A stretch of DNA of 64,000 nucleotides, from NCBI RefSeq assembly GCF_030929505.1, contig NZ_JAVFVV010000001.1, positions 310,001 through 374,000 of the forward strand, given 5' to 3'. The position numbers and the translations under genes are program-made. Positions 1 to 9,473 of the stretch are shown piece by piece (the first letter of the stretch is position 1; the number at the start of each line of letters is the position of its first letter). This DNA is from Mesorhizobium sp. LHD-90. GTDB taxonomy: Bacteria > Pseudomonadota > Alphaproteobacteria > Rhizobiales > Rhizobiaceae. A model generated the notes under the pieces. The model worked only from the letters and a program-made list of their open reading frames with translations, ran no database searches and was not told the origin of the DNA.

Positions 1-2
1 CC

Positions 3-140
3 GCCATCGGCTACGGCTGGCTTGAACATTTGCAACCTGCCGAACAAGGCCTGCGTCGTCGGATCGACCGCCGTGGCTCATGCGCATTAGCCAGAATTTC
101 GGTCATGTCCGCGTCCCGAAGAACTGGACGAATCGGATGA
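3..140 (+). CDS. possible C-terminal end of an upstream gene (partial)
   Basis: An open frame enters from the left edge and ends in a TGA at 138-140 that overlaps an ATG at 137, giving an ATGA junction with the transporter gene that follows. Such junctions usually mean translational coupling. The 45 residues that are visible (AIGYGWLEHLQPAEQG and a basic tail) carry no motif I recognise. Whether this is a real gene end or a chance open frame cannot be settled without the upstream sequence. Confidence 0.3.
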   Translation, partial: AIGYGWLEHLQPAEQGLRRRIDRRGSCALARISVMSASRRTGRIG

Positions 141-1038
141 CGCCACTCTGGAATTCCGCCGTCGGCCTGCTCATGGTCACCGGGCTGCTGCTGGGACTGA
201 CGCTGCCCTTCGGCAAGCTGGCGACCGACGCCGGCACCCCCGGCATTGTCTGGGCGCTGGTGATTTCGACGGGCGCGGGCGGCGTGCTGTTCGCGGCCAT
301 GCTGCTGTGGGGCCACCGCATGGCGCTCACCATGCACCGGCTGCGCTACTACCTGATCGCTGCCGGGGTTTCCTACGCCATTCCCAATCTGTTGATGTTC
401 ACGGCGATACCGCATCTCGGCGCCGGCTACACCGGCATCATGTTCACGCTGTCGCCGGTGATCACGCTGGTCTTGTCGATCCTGCTCGGCGTGCGCCGGC
501 CCAACCTGCTCGGCGTTGCAGGCATCGGCGTCGGTTTCGTCGGCGCCGTCATGGTGGCGACGACACGCGGCGAAGCCGGCCAACCTGCCGATTTGTTCTG
601 GGTGCTGGTCGGTCTCGCCATTCCGTTCAGCCTCGCGGCCGGCAATATCTATCGCACCTTCGACTGGCCGGAAGGGACCGGACCGATCGAACTCGCCATC
701 GGCAGCCATCTCGCCGCTGCGGCCATGCTGCTTGTCGGCGCGCTGGCGTCGGGCAACGGCCCGGCAATCGCAGGCCTCGCAGAGATCCCGCTGCTGGTCG
801 TTGCGCAGGCAGCCTCCGCGTCGGCGATGTTCGTGTTCTTCTTCCGCCTGCAGGCGGTCGGCGGCCCGGTCTATCTCAGTCAGATCGGCTATGTCGCGGC
901 AGCGGTCGGGCTGCTGGAACGCTGTTCCTCGGCGAGCGCTACCAGTTGCTGACGTGGCTGGGCGCCGCGATCATCTTCGTCGGCGTGCTGATGACGACGA
1001 AAGCCCAGCGCGCCAGGAGCACGTCTGCAAACGCGTGA
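137..1038 (+). pseudogene. DMT-superfamily (EamA) transporter, frameshifted near its 3' end
   Basis: This encodes a ten-helix drug/metabolite transporter of the EamA family, probably an exporter of small molecules at the inner membrane. The N-terminal EamA half and most of the second half read in one frame up to about position 918 (ending YVAAAVGLLE). The natural end of the second EamA repeat (GTLFLGERYQLLTWLGAAIIFVGVLMTTK) continues in the next frame to a stop at 1038. The original frame stops early at 952. A small deletion in the GLLAGTLFLGE stretch would explain this. It is either a genuine inactivation or a sequencing error. The start at 137 overlaps an upstream stop; an in-frame ATG at 80 is an alternative. 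Confidence 0.75.
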
Positions 1039-1447
1039 GGGGCGGGCTGAAAATGATCGGCTGGAGGAGGCGCGGCCTGTGTCGCTGAAAAATCCTTTGT
1101 AACGGGTTTTGCCGATCTTGCGCTTGCCTGCCGTGCAAAAAATGCGCATTGGGCGCGTCGATGATCGATCGTTTACCCTCGTACCCGAGGGATTTATATT
1201 AGGGAATGCGTTATTGTAGAATGCGTTACTTCCATTCGTTCGATTTTATTTGACGCAATCAAAAGTTGTTGTAACTGGTCCAAAGTCTATATTGAAACTG
1301 GTCCCATCGGCCGCGATTTCGCGCCCGTCAAAACCAGCGTAGGATTGCAGCCTTCCACATATTCCATGTGGTAGTTGACAGGTAATGACGCCTCGCAAGA
1401 GCCACGTCAGGTCTGGCTAACAACAACCACAGCAAGGAAGGATTGCC
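1039..1447. other. intergenic, with two short direct repeats
   Basis: No gene is seen in these 409 bases, which are richer in A+T than the flanks. GAATGCGTTA occurs twice (1204-1213, 1219-1228) with a 15-bp period. AACTGGTCC occurs twice (1273-1281, 1296-1304) with a 23-bp period. Both pairs lie in the probable promoter region of the downstream gene and could be regulator half-sites. No confident -35/-10 pair was found. Confidence 0.35.
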
Positions 1448-2425
1448 ATGCCTCTCAACGAGATGGACGTGCTGACGGCGGTGGGTGACGCGGTCCTCAA
1501 CAAGCTGGATTTCACGGTCGACGGGCTGCACATCCGCGGCGAGGCCTATCGCAAGATCTTCGAGCTTATCCGCGACGAACAAATCCTCGTCGTCTCGGGA
1601 GACGACGAGGGACTCGCGACCTACAGCCCCGACACCGACACGATCAAGACCCAGAAGGCCGATTCGCCGGCGGACCTGTTCAACAAGTCGATCCTCGTCC
1701 ATGAATGCACCCACGCCCTGACTGACATGGAATTCGTGAAGATGACGGCCAAGGCCAACGAGTCGGCGGCCTATCTGGCGCAGGCCGTCTATTTGCTGCT
1801 GAAGGATCCGAAGCCGACGGTTCCGGCCGGCTATGGCGTCGTCAAGACGGCGATACAGCTTGCCAGGCAGTTCGGTCTCGACAGCAATCCCGGCTCCCGG
1901 CGGCGTATCTCCTACGACGAGATCGTACCGCTGGTGAAGCGGCTCGACGAGCATCCGGGCTATCATTCCGCGCAGGCCCGCATATCGATGTCGAATGGCA
2001 TTTCCGCCAAGATACCGAAGCATCTTCGCGTCGAGGGGTCGCCGGAGCGGATCGGTCCCAGCACCGCCACCGCCACGATCGGTTTCCGGGTTCCCAACGA
2101 CGAACTGTTCGCCTTCGACAGTTTCCGGCTCAAGCCGGGTGCCGAGCAGAGGCTGCGGGAGGCCGCCGGATACATCAAGCAGCGGCTCGGCCCGAGCCAC
2201 AAGATCTACATTACCGGCCACACGGACAATGTCGGCGGCGCCGGCTACAACAAGCGCCTTTCCCGCCAACGCGCCCAGGCGGTCGCAGATTTTTTCGTCA
2301 AGGAGAAACTGTTCAACAGTTCGCTGCTCCAGCCGGGCGGCGACGGCGAGGAGCATCCGGTCGCCGACAACAAGACGCCCGAAGGGCGCGCAGCCAATCG
2401 GCGGGTGGTCATCGAGGCGATGTAG
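1448..2425 (+). CDS. zincin-like domain fused to a C-terminal OmpA peptidoglycan-binding domain
   Basis: This 325-residue protein has two parts. Residues 1-190 contain HECTH at 85-89 followed by NESAAY with Glu at 105, which is the HExxH plus downstream Glu arrangement of gluzincin-type metalloproteases. Residues 196-325 are a typical OmpA/MotB domain (TGHTDNVG, then N-x-x-LS-x-x-RA), which binds peptidoglycan in family members. There is no signal peptide or transmembrane helix in front, unusual for an OmpA-domain protein, so its route to the envelope is unclear. The start is supported by GGAAGGA just upstream of the ATG. The protease role is inferred from the motif only. The gene converges on ubiG with 18 bases between them. 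Confidence 0.8.
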   Translation: MPLNEMDVLTAVGDAVLNKLDFTVDGLHIRGEAYRKIFELIRDEQILVVSGDDEGLATYSPDTDTIKTQKADSPADLFNKSILVHECTHALTDMEFVKMTAKANESAAYLAQAVYLLLKDPKPTVPAGYGVVKTAIQLARQFGLDSNPGSRRRISYDEIVPLVKRLDEHPGYHSAQARISMSNGISAKIPKHLRVEGSPERIGPSTATATIGFRVPNDELFAFDSFRLKPGAEQRLREAAGYIKQRLGPSHKIYITGHTDNVGGAGYNKRLSRQRAQAVADFFVKEKLFNSSLLQPGGDGEEHPVADNKTPEGRAANRRVVIEAM

Positions 2426-2443
2426 TCGCCGACGATCCCGCGG

Positions 2444-3196
2444 TCAGGCAACCGTCGGCTTCTCCGCCATCACCATGTAGTTGACGTCCATGTCCTTCGA
2501 CCGCTGCCAGCGGTCGGCGAGCGGGTGGTAGATGACGCCGGTACGATCGACGATCCTCATGCCGGCCTCCGACAGCGCCTTCTCCAGTTCGTCGGGGCGC
2601 ACCAGCCGGCCGTATTGATGCGTGCCGCGCGGCAGCCAGCCCAGCACGTATTCGGCGCCGATGATCGCCAGACCCAGCGCCTTCAGCGTGCGATTGATGG
2701 TGGCGACGAACATGATGCCACCGGGCTTCACCATCTCGGCGCAACGGGAGATGTAGAGGCCGACGTCGGAGACATGCTCGACCACCTCCATGTTGAGCAC
2801 CACGTCGAATTTCTCGCCGGCGTCGGCGAGGTCTTCCGCAGCGGCGGCGCGGTAGTCGATGGTTACGCCCGATTCGGCGGCATGCAGTTTTGCCACCTCG
2901 ATGTTGGTGGCGGACGCGTCCGCGCCGACCACCTCGGCGCCGAGCCGCGCCATCGGCTCGCACAACAGCCCGCCGCCGCAGCCGATGTCGAGGAACCGCA
3001 GCCCCTCGAACGGCCGCGCCGTGTGGATGTCGCGGCCGAATCGCGCCGCCACCTGGTCGCGGATGTAGGAGAGGCGGACGGGATTGAACTTGTGCAGCGG
3101 CCGGAACTTTCCGTTCGGGTTCCACCATTCGGCGGAAAGCGCGGAAAAGCGTTCGACTTCGTGCGTGTCGATCGTCGATCGGCGGGGCTCTGGCAT
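2444..3196 (-). CDS. ubiG: ubiquinone biosynthesis O-methyltransferase UbiG
   Basis: UbiG carries out both O-methylations of ubiquinone synthesis using S-adenosylmethionine. The 250-residue product has the SAM-binding motif [13 protein letters not shown], the following acidic position (VVGADAS), and the family region [28 protein letters not shown] near the C-terminus. The N-terminal [28 protein letters not shown] is also characteristic. I chose the ATG at 3196 because GGAGAT lies eight bases upstream on the coding strand. The longer open frame to 3373 adds 59 low-quality residues. It is a single gene between convergent and divergent neighbours. Confidence 0.96.
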   Translation of the reverse strand: MPEPRRSTIDTHEVERFSALSAEWWNPNGKFRPLHKFNPVRLSYIRDQVAARFGRDIHTARPFEGLRFLDIGCGGGLLCEPMARLGAEVVGADASATNIEVAKLHAAESGVTIDYRAAAAEDLADAGEKFDVVLNMEVVEHVSDVGLYISRCAEMVKPGGIMFVATINRTLKALGLAIIGAEYVLGWLPRGTHQYGRLVRPDELEKALSEAGMRIVDRTGVIYHPLADRWQRSKDMDVNYMVMAEKPTVA

Positions 3197-3414
3197 GATT
3201 TGATCTCCGTTCGGCCCGTGAGAAGTCGGGCGCGGACAGGCGAAAGTCAAGCCGCCGCCATGATGCCGCCGCATCGGTGCGACCTTGAACCAACGTCGGA
3301 AACCGGTCATTCGCGGCAGCTCTTCGGCACCAAAGCCGATCGCGGGCTTGCGATTGCGGCACTTTCCCGGCATGTGACGGAGGAGCCGCGCGCAGACCGG
3401 AGGGGGACGACCGA

Positions 3415-5181
3415 TTGCACCATGAAGTGACGCTGATCGCCACGATAGCCGTGTGCTTCGTGCTCGCCTCCATCTTCGGCTACATGGCCGACCGGCTGCG
3501 GCTGCCGCCGCTGGTCGGTTATCTCGTCGCCGGCGTCATGATCGGGCCGTTCACGCCGGGTATCGTGGCCGACGGCGCGCTCGCCGCACAGCTCGCGGAA
3601 ATGGGCGTGATCCTGTTGATGTTCGGCGTCGGCCTGCATTTTTCCGCGTCCGACCTGCTGGCGGTGCGCGGCGTCGCCGTACCCGGCGCGATCGGCCAGA
3701 TCGTGCTCGCCACCCTGCTCGGTGTCGGACTCGCCTCGATGTGGGGTTGGAGCATCGGCGCGGGCATCGTGCTGGGCCTCAGCCTGTCGGTGGCCAGCAC
3801 CGTGGTGCTGCTGAAGGCGCTGGAGGAGCGCAATCTGCTGAACACGCCGAGCGGGCGCGTCGCCGTGGGCTGGCTGATCGTCGAGGATCTCGCCATGGTG
3901 CTGGCGCTGGTGCTGTTGCCGGCGCTGGCGGAAATGCTTGCCGGCAGCGGCGCCGGCACCGTGTCAGAACATGTCGCGGAGGGGGGCAGTTCCTCGCTGC
4001 TGCTCACCCTGGCGATCACGCTGGCCAAGGTCGCGGTGTTCGCCGCGCTGGCGATCTTCCTAGGGCCGAAAGTGGTGCCGTGGGTGCTGACCAAGGTGGC
4101 GCGCACCGGCTCGCGCGAGCTGTTCACACTCTCGGTGCTGGCGCTGGCGGTCGGTATCGCCTACGGCTCGGCCGAAGTGTTCGGCGTGTCCTTCGCGCTC
4201 GGCGCCTTCTTCGCCGGGCTGGTGCTGGGCGAATCGCATCTCAGCCACAAGGCCGCCGCCGAATCCCTGCCGCTGCAGGATGCGTTCTCGGTGGTGTTCT
4301 TCGTTTCGGTCGGCATGCTGTTCGATCCATCGGTCATCGTCGAGGACCCGATCGCCGTACTCGGCGTGCTGGCGGTAATCATGGTCGGCAAGTCGGTGAT
4401 CGGCTTCCTGATCGTCATCCTGCTGCGCTATCCGGTCAGCATGGGGCTGATGGTGGCCGGCAGCCTGGCCCAGATCGGCGAATTCTCCTTCATCCTGGTC
4501 GGGCTCGGTCTCAGCCTCGGCCTGATCCCCACGGAGGGCCAGGATCTGATCCTGGCTGGAGCGCTGCTGTCGATCACCCTCAATCCGCTCGCCTTCTATG
4601 TTACCGGCGAGCTGCAGAAATGGGTGCGCCAGCGCTGGCCGGCGGTGGCCGCCGGCTATGGCCGGGCGCACCATGACGCGCTGGTGCAGGAACTCGCCCG
4701 CATCCGGGCAGCCCAGGAGGCGCGCGATGAAGCGCGGCATGTGCGCATCCAGGAACTGGTGGCGACCTTCCCGCTGCTCTCACTGGTGCCGCCGGACGAC
4801 CAGGAGGAATTGCTGCTGCTGTTCCGGCCGGCGTCCGCCTCGCCCGGCGAACGCGTCATCCGCACCGGCGACCGCGCCGACGGCATGTATTTTATCTCCT
4901 CCGGCGCGGTGGAGGTGCGGGTCGGCGGGCGGGCGATCCGCCTCGATGCCGGTTCGTTCTTCGGCGAGATGGCGCTGCTCAGCGGCTCCAGGCGCACCGC
5001 CGACGTGATCGCCGTCGATTTCTGCGAGTTCCAGTTCCTGGAGCGGCGCGACTTCACCCAGTTCATGGCGCGGCACCCGGAACTGCGCGCCGCCGTCGAC
5101 ACGATGGCGCGCGAACGCATCGAGGCGAATCGCGCCGCGAGCGCGGTCACGCAAGAAAACGGCGCGGAAGCCGCGCAATAA
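3415..5181 (+). CDS. monovalent cation:proton antiporter (KefB/CPA2 type) with C-terminal cyclic-nucleotide-binding domain
   Basis: Residues 1-400 form the multi-helix Na/H exchanger domain of the CPA2 family, beginning with [21 protein letters not shown] and including the [15 protein letters not shown] and [17 protein letters not shown] segments. Residues 455-570 form a cNMP-binding domain with the phosphate-binding cassette [17 protein letters not shown]. KefB/KefC relatives usually end in a TrkA-N (RCK) domain; here that is replaced by the nucleotide-binding fold, which suggests control by cAMP or cGMP. Translation begins at a TTG (3415) preceded by GGAGGGGG; the nearby ATG is out of frame. 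It lies divergent to ubiG. Substrate is K+ or Na+ by family; which one is not visible. Confidence 0.9.
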   Translation: MHHEVTLIATIAVCFVLASIFGYMADRLRLPPLVGYLVAGVMIGPFTPGIVADGALAAQLAEMGVILLMFGVGLHFSASDLLAVRGVAVPGAIGQIVLATLLGVGLASMWGWSIGAGIVLGLSLSVASTVVLLKALEERNLLNTPSGRVAVGWLIVEDLAMVLALVLLPALAEMLAGSGAGTVSEHVAEGGSSSLLLTLAITLAKVAVFAALAIFLGPKVVPWVLTKVARTGSRELFTLSVLALAVGIAYGSAEVFGVSFALGAFFAGLVLGESHLSHKAAAESLPLQDAFSVVFFVSVGMLFDPSVIVEDPIAVLGVLAVIMVGKSVIGFLIVILLRYPVSMGLMVAGSLAQIGEFSFILVGLGLSLGLIPTEGQDLILAGALLSITLNPLAFYVTGELQKWVRQRWPAVAAGYGRAHHDALVQELARIRAAQEARDEARHVRIQELVATFPLLSLVPPDDQEELLLLFRPASASPGERVIRTGDRADGMYFISSGAVEVRVGGRAIRLDAGSFFGEMALLSGSRRTADVIAVDFCEFQFLERRDFTQFMARHPELRAAVDTMARERIEANRAASAVTQENGAEAAQ

Positions 5182-5220
5182 GGCACGCCGTCAGGGGTGG
5201 CGGCACGACACGCTGTGCCG

Positions 5221-6066
5221 TCAGGACGTGTCGGGGCGCGGACATTCCAATGCGTAGACGGCCAGCGCATGGGCGTGCGCAAGAATCTCGTCGACCTCGC
5301 GGATGTTGCGGGGATGAGTGGCTGTCGGATCGTAGCGCGACAGCCGGCCGCCGGGCGGACGCCCGCGCCGCAGCGGCGAGAGGCGGCGGAAGCGGACCGC
5401 GACCTGCTTGCCTTGCGCGACCGCAGCGTCGCGGGCTTGCCTGTCCCGCGCGCGTGCTGCGTCGTTGCGCGCCTTCCAGCGGGCAAAGCGTTGTGCCTGG
5501 CCCGGCAGGTCGTCGAGTGCTGCGGCCAGCGCCTCCAGCCGCTGGCCGAGCCGCGCCGCGTCGACCGCATCGTCGGGCGACGGTCTTGACGGCAGCGGGC
5601 GGAGCTGCGAGCTGGAATCGAGCCCCGAGATGCGCGGTACGGCATGCGCCGGCACATAACGGCGGCGGACTCGGAACGGGTTTTTCAGCGGATCGAGCAG
5701 CGACAGGTTTCTTGTGCGCGGTCGCGCGGCCCGTTTTGCGGCCGCCCTCTTGGCCGCTGTGGCGCGCCTGATGTCGTCGTGCGACATTGTGACGGCGATG
5801 CCGATGCGGCGCAGAATGGCCTCGTTGGTCTTGGGTTTCGGTTTTCGTGGGCGCAGCGGCGGCAGGGTCACGACAATTCCGCGCGCCGCCGCGATGATCA
5901 GCCGCCGCGCCGCGGCTTCGGCCGGGCGCAGTAGCCGAAGGATTGCGCGATGAAGCTGGCGCGGCAGGGTCGACCCACCGTCGGCAAACCTGGCCATGGA
6001 CACGAGCATCACGAGGATGCGCTTCAGCGCCTCCCGGTTCTTCTCGATTGCGCCACTGCCGTCCAT
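5221..6066 (-). CDS. conserved hypothetical protein, arginine-rich
   Basis: I recognise no catalytic domain in this 281-residue protein. It is very rich in Arg and Ala. Near its end is a pattern seen in uncharacterised proteins of Hyphomicrobiales and sphingomonads: an Ala/Leu helix ending in LPGQAQRFARWKAR, then FRRLSPLRRGRPPG and a final HAHALAVYALE. The middle has a proline/basic stretch (PRKPKPKTNEAILRRIG). The ATG at 6066 is preceded by AAAGGGG, so it is preferred over an ATG seven codons upstream. The gene is alone between convergent and same-strand neighbours. Confidence 0.7.
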   Translation of the reverse strand: MDGSGAIEKNREALKRILVMLVSMARFADGGSTLPRQLHRAILRLLRPAEAAARRLIIAAARGIVVTLPPLRPRKPKPKTNEAILRRIGIAVTMSHDDIRRATAAKRAAAKRAARPRTRNLSLLDPLKNPFRVRRRYVPAHAVPRISGLDSSSQLRPLPSRPSPDDAVDAARLGQRLEALAAALDDLPGQAQRFARWKARNDAARARDRQARDAAVAQGKQVAVRFRRLSPLRRGRPPGGRLSRYDPTATHPRNIREVDEILAHAHALAVYALECPRPDTS

Positions 6067-6194
6067 CGCCGCCCCTTTCGAACACAAGCGATGGGATTAT
6101 CGCACCGATAGGACATGATGTAAATAATCCTAGGAAAAAAATCCTTGACAATGCGAATGCGGGCGGTTGCCGCCTGAGCAGAGTCGCTCGGCGT

Positions 6195-8210
6195 TCATTC
6201 GGGGAGCCCGGCCTTGCGAAAACCGTCGACGAAGTGCTCGCCCACGGCTGTGTCGCGCAGCGGCTGCGAGCTTCTCCAATGGCCGATGGTGAAATGCGGA
6301 TGGGAGACCAAAAACATTTCCGCCTCCCGCCCGGCCTCGTCCCGCCGGCCGAGCTGTGCCAGGCTCGCCGCCAGGAATTTTCGCGAGTTGGTGCGGTAGG
6401 TCTCCTCGCGGCGAAGCGTGGCGACCGCGGCCTCGTAGTCGCGTGCAGCGTACTGAGCCTGGCCGAGGTGACAGAAATACCAGCAGGCCGGATAGGGGTT
6501 CAGCCGCAGCGCCTTGCGGATCTGCTCCAGGCTCTCAGGTATCCGACCGCTGAGGACGGACATATCCGAAAGGGCTGCCCAGGTGTCGGCGTGGTTAGGA
6601 TCGATCTCCAGCGCCCTGGCGAAAGCGGCGTCCGATTCGGCCCATCGCCTGTCATAGGCCAGGATGGTGCCGAGGAAATAGAAGCTGCCGGCGTCGTTCG
6701 GGTCGTGCACAACAGCTTTCTGCGCAAGCTCGATTGCCAGGGTGCGGTTCGGATCTTCCGGCTCACCGAAATGCGTCCATGCCAGCCACCGGTTATAGGC
6801 CAGCAAGGCGTGCGCCTCGGCATAGGACGGATCGAGTTCGACTGCCCGCTTGAGCAGCAGATAGGCTTCACGCGCTGTCTGCGGCGACTCCTCGGTCAGG
6901 AGGCGGGCGCGCACGCAGAGGTCGTGCGCCTCAAGGTTTTGCGGCCGCTTGCGCGGCACCGGCGCGGTCAGCCGGCCGACGAGAGCCTCGACGATCCTGG
7001 CCGCCACCTCGTCCTGGACCGCAAAAATGTCCTCGAGGGTCCGGTCGAAACGCTCCGCCCACAAATGTTCACCGGCGGCCGCGTCGATCAACTGGGCGTT
7101 GATGCGCACGCGACCGGCAGCGCGGCGCGCACTGCCCTCCAGCAGGTATCGGACGCCGAGTTCCTGCGACACCTGGCGCACATCCACGGACTTGCCCTTG
7201 TAGGCGAAGACCGAGTAGCGCGCGATCACGAACAGGCCGGCATTCCTCGACAGGTCGGTGATCAGGTCCTCGGTCAATCCGTCGGCGAAGGATTCATGTT
7301 CCGGATCGTCGCTCATGCTGAGGAACGGCAGGACGGCGATCGAAGGTTTGGCCGGCAATGGCAGGGGTGCGGTGGGCGTGGGCGTGCCCGTCGCGTCGGC
7401 CACGCGAGATGGCGGCGGGGCCGCAGGGCGCACCCTCGCCGATTGCCATGCCGCGCGCATCGGCGAAAAATCGAGACCCTCGGCTTCGAACAGTCTTGCG
7501 GTCGCCGACAGATGTTCTTCCGCTTCGCGGATGCGGTTCTCGGCGGCCAGCGCGTTCAGCAGCGCCTCATGGGGGAGCGGGTCGAAGGGGGTGAGCTGGA
7601 GCCACCGGTCGAGATAGATTTTCGCCTCGTCGTCCGGCAGGCGCCGGGTCAGGTGCTCCAGCAGGCCGGCGTGATGATCGCGAAAGCGGCGGCGCTGGGC
7701 GACGAGCCAGGCCTCGAAAACCGGGCTGCGGTCGATCTCCAGGCCAGCGAGAAAATCGCCGGCGAACAGGCCGGCGAGCGCCTTCAGCCGCTCGGGGGAA
7801 AAAGTGTCGAAACCCTGCTGCGCCGCCTCGGCGACGGCCACCGCGTCCACAAGACAGCCGGCGAGGTCGAGGCTGAGCGTATCGCCATGCGCACGGACCC
7901 TGCGGAGGCCGGGCTCGTCGACCAGGCTTCTGATCTTGCTTAGGCACCAGCGCAACTCGCCGCGCGGATCGTTTGGAAGGTCCCACAAAAGATCGCAGAG
8001 CTGGCCGCGCGTCGCCGGATGCGGCGAAAGCGCGAGATAGGCCAGAAGCGCACGCGCTTTGCGCGATGCCGGCGGCGGCAGCGCGGTGCCGTTGCGGCGG
8101 ATCGCCAAAGGTCCGAGCAGACGAATCTCCAGCGGCCGGCCCGCTTCGATCGGGCGTCGCCCGGTCGATTCCATGGCCGTGTCCACGCTTTCTCCCACGC
8201 TCTCTTCCAC
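6195..8210 (-). CDS. SARP-type transcriptional regulator with BTAD, TolB-like and TPR domains
   Basis: This 671-residue protein combines an N-terminal winged-helix DNA-binding domain like those of SARP regulators (residues about 27-105, LLGPLAIRRNG to LSKIRSLVDE) and a bacterial transcriptional activator domain (about 112-260). A Pro/Ala linker follows. Next comes a TolB-like amino-terminal module (about 288-405, SIAVLPFLSMSDDPEHESFADGLTEDLITDLSR), and TPR repeats fill the last 240 residues (ALEIDPNHADTWAALSDMSVL and similar). This architecture is frequent in rhizobia as stand-alone regulators of unknown ligand. It is divergent from the RTX gene at 8499 with 288 bases between, so that gene is a plausible target. 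Confidence 0.85.
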   Translation of the reverse strand: MEESVGESVDTAMESTGRRPIEAGRPLEIRLLGPLAIRRNGTALPPPASRKARALLAYLALSPHPATRGQLCDLLWDLPNDPRGELRWCLSKIRSLVDEPGLRRVRAHGDTLSLDLAGCLVDAVAVAEAAQQGFDTFSPERLKALAGLFAGDFLAGLEIDRSPVFEAWLVAQRRRFRDHHAGLLEHLTRRLPDDEAKIYLDRWLQLTPFDPLPHEALLNALAAENRIREAEEHLSATARLFEAEGLDFSPMRAAWQSARVRPAAPPPSRVADATGTPTPTAPLPLPAKPSIAVLPFLSMSDDPEHESFADGLTEDLITDLSRNAGLFVIARYSVFAYKGKSVDVRQVSQELGVRYLLEGSARRAAGRVRINAQLIDAAAGEHLWAERFDRTLEDIFAVQDEVAARIVEALVGRLTAPVPRKRPQNLEAHDLCVRARLLTEESPQTAREAYLLLKRAVELDPSYAEAHALLAYNRWLAWTHFGEPEDPNRTLAIELAQKAVVHDPNDAGSFYFLGTILAYDRRWAESDAAFARALEIDPNHADTWAALSDMSVLSGRIPESLEQIRKALRLNPYPACWYFCHLGQAQYAARDYEAAVATLRREETYRTNSRKFLAASLAQLGRRDEAGREAEMFLVSHPHFTIGHWRSSQPLRDTAVGEHFVDGFRKAGLPE

Positions 8211-8498
8211 GGCACGCCTTTAAAGCCACCAACCGAAGGAACGGCGCATCGAGCGCCAAACCCGAATCCGCCTCGAAACACGAAGGCGGCACCATACCAT
8301 CCGGACTAGCTGCGCGTCCTCCCACGCGCGGCTCCGTAGAGGAGTCGGATGGCTTCGTTGCGAGGTCATGCCCCAAGAACCGGAAGGCACCACGCACGCT
8401 GAAGCAGCTTCGACCCTCGCAGTTGGCCGGCCCGTTACCCGAGGGTGATGCCGGCTTCTATCTGCAACCTTCAACACAAGCAACACCAGGAAACCACA
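8211..8498. other. intergenic region between divergent regulator and RTX genes
   Basis: The shared upstream region of the SARP/TPR regulator and the RTX protein gene. No open frame with a credible start is seen. It should contain both promoters, but I could not pick out a convincing -35/-10 pair. Confidence 0.35.
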
Positions 8499-9428
8499 AT
8501 GACGACTTACACAATCGATGGAAACCAGAATACGATCAGTGCCGGCAACGGCACCGACATCTTCCATGGCACGGCGGGCGGCATCGACAGCCTGCGCGGC
8601 AATGGCGGCAACGACCTGTTCATGATCGAGACCGGCCAGACCGGCCTGATCGACGGCGGCGCCGGCTACGACCGCGTCCACCTGCAGGGGGCCGGCAACA
8701 ACGTACTGGACGCCGGACTGAATATCGTCGGCGTCGAGGAAATGATCGTGGACTCCACCAACCTCACGGCCACCGTCGCGCAACTCAAGGACGTCACCCA
8801 TTTCGGCGTGAACAACGAAGGAGAGACGTTCTACTTCTTCCTGCAGGGAGCCGGCGGAACCCTGGACTTCTCGAAAAGCTTCACCGAGCCGCAACTGCTG
8901 AACATCGAAGCGAATATGGCGACGTCGCGCGTCGTGATCACGGGCAACGACGGCAAGAACGAAATCATCGGCTCCGATTTCGGCGACTGGCTGCACGGCG
9001 GCAAGGGCAATGACACGATCCATGGCGGTGACGGCAACGACCTCGTCAATGGCGGCCTCGGCCGCGACACGCTCTATGGCGACGACGGCAGGGACGTTTT
9101 CGTGTTCAACACCGCACTGTTATCCGGCAACGGCAACCTCGATCACATCGGCGACTTCCGTCCGCAGGACGACTCGATCCGGATCGACGACGCCATCTTC
9201 CAGTGGACCGGCCAGGCGCTCGGCACGATCAAGCAGAGCGACTTCAAGGTGATCGGCAACGGCCAGACCGTCGATGCCAACGACCACATCCTCTACAACC
9301 AGAACAACGGCGCCATCTACTACGACGCCGACGGAGCCGGCGGCAAAGCCGCCGTGCTCTTTGCGATAGCCGACAACTTTTCCGGCGACGTTCCGATCCT
9401 GACCTACCAGGATTTCATCATCATCTGA
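8499..9428 (+). CDS. RTX calcium-binding repeat protein, probably secreted by a type I system
   Basis: The 309-residue product has no classical signal peptide. It contains glycine-aspartate nonapeptide repeats of the hemolysin type, most clearly at residues 165-205 (GGKGNDTIHGGDGNDLVNGG then LGRDTLYGDDGRD). The early GNGGNDLFMIETGQTGLIDGGAGYD is a diverged copy. The C-terminal region (FSGDVPILTYQDFIII) resembles the uncleaved secretion signals of rhizobial RTX proteins. Such proteins bind Ca2+ outside the cell and are exported by ABC/MFP/TolC channels; no transporter is encoded nearby. ATG 8499 follows CAGGAAACCACA; an ATG 18 codons earlier lacks a ribosome site. Enzymatic activity is not evident. 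Confidence 0.85.
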   Translation: MTTYTIDGNQNTISAGNGTDIFHGTAGGIDSLRGNGGNDLFMIETGQTGLIDGGAGYDRVHLQGAGNNVLDAGLNIVGVEEMIVDSTNLTATVAQLKDVTHFGVNNEGETFYFFLQGAGGTLDFSKSFTEPQLLNIEANMATSRVVITGNDGKNEIIGSDFGDWLHGGKGNDTIHGGDGNDLVNGGLGRDTLYGDDGRDVFVFNTALLSGNGNLDHIGDFRPQDDSIRIDDAIFQWTGQALGTIKQSDFKVIGNGQTVDANDHILYNQNNGAIYYDADGAGGKAAVLFAIADNFSGDVPILTYQDFIII

Positions 9429-9448
9429 GCGGCATAGCCGCCTGGAAG

Positions 9449-9473
9449 GCGGCGCGGTTCGTTTCCGCGCCGC
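9449..9473 (+). terminator. GC-rich hairpin after the RTX gene
   Basis: GCGGCGCGG at 9449 pairs perfectly with CCGCGCCGC at 9465, with a 7-base loop TTCGTTT, 20 bases after the RTX stop codon. There is no U tract, so it is a terminator or 3'-end stabiliser by position and strength only. Confidence 0.6.

Noticed and set aside
5943-7943. A 666-codon open frame on the plus strand opposite the SARP/TPR regulator
   Set aside because: It is the antisense of a clear multi-domain gene and its product matches no family.
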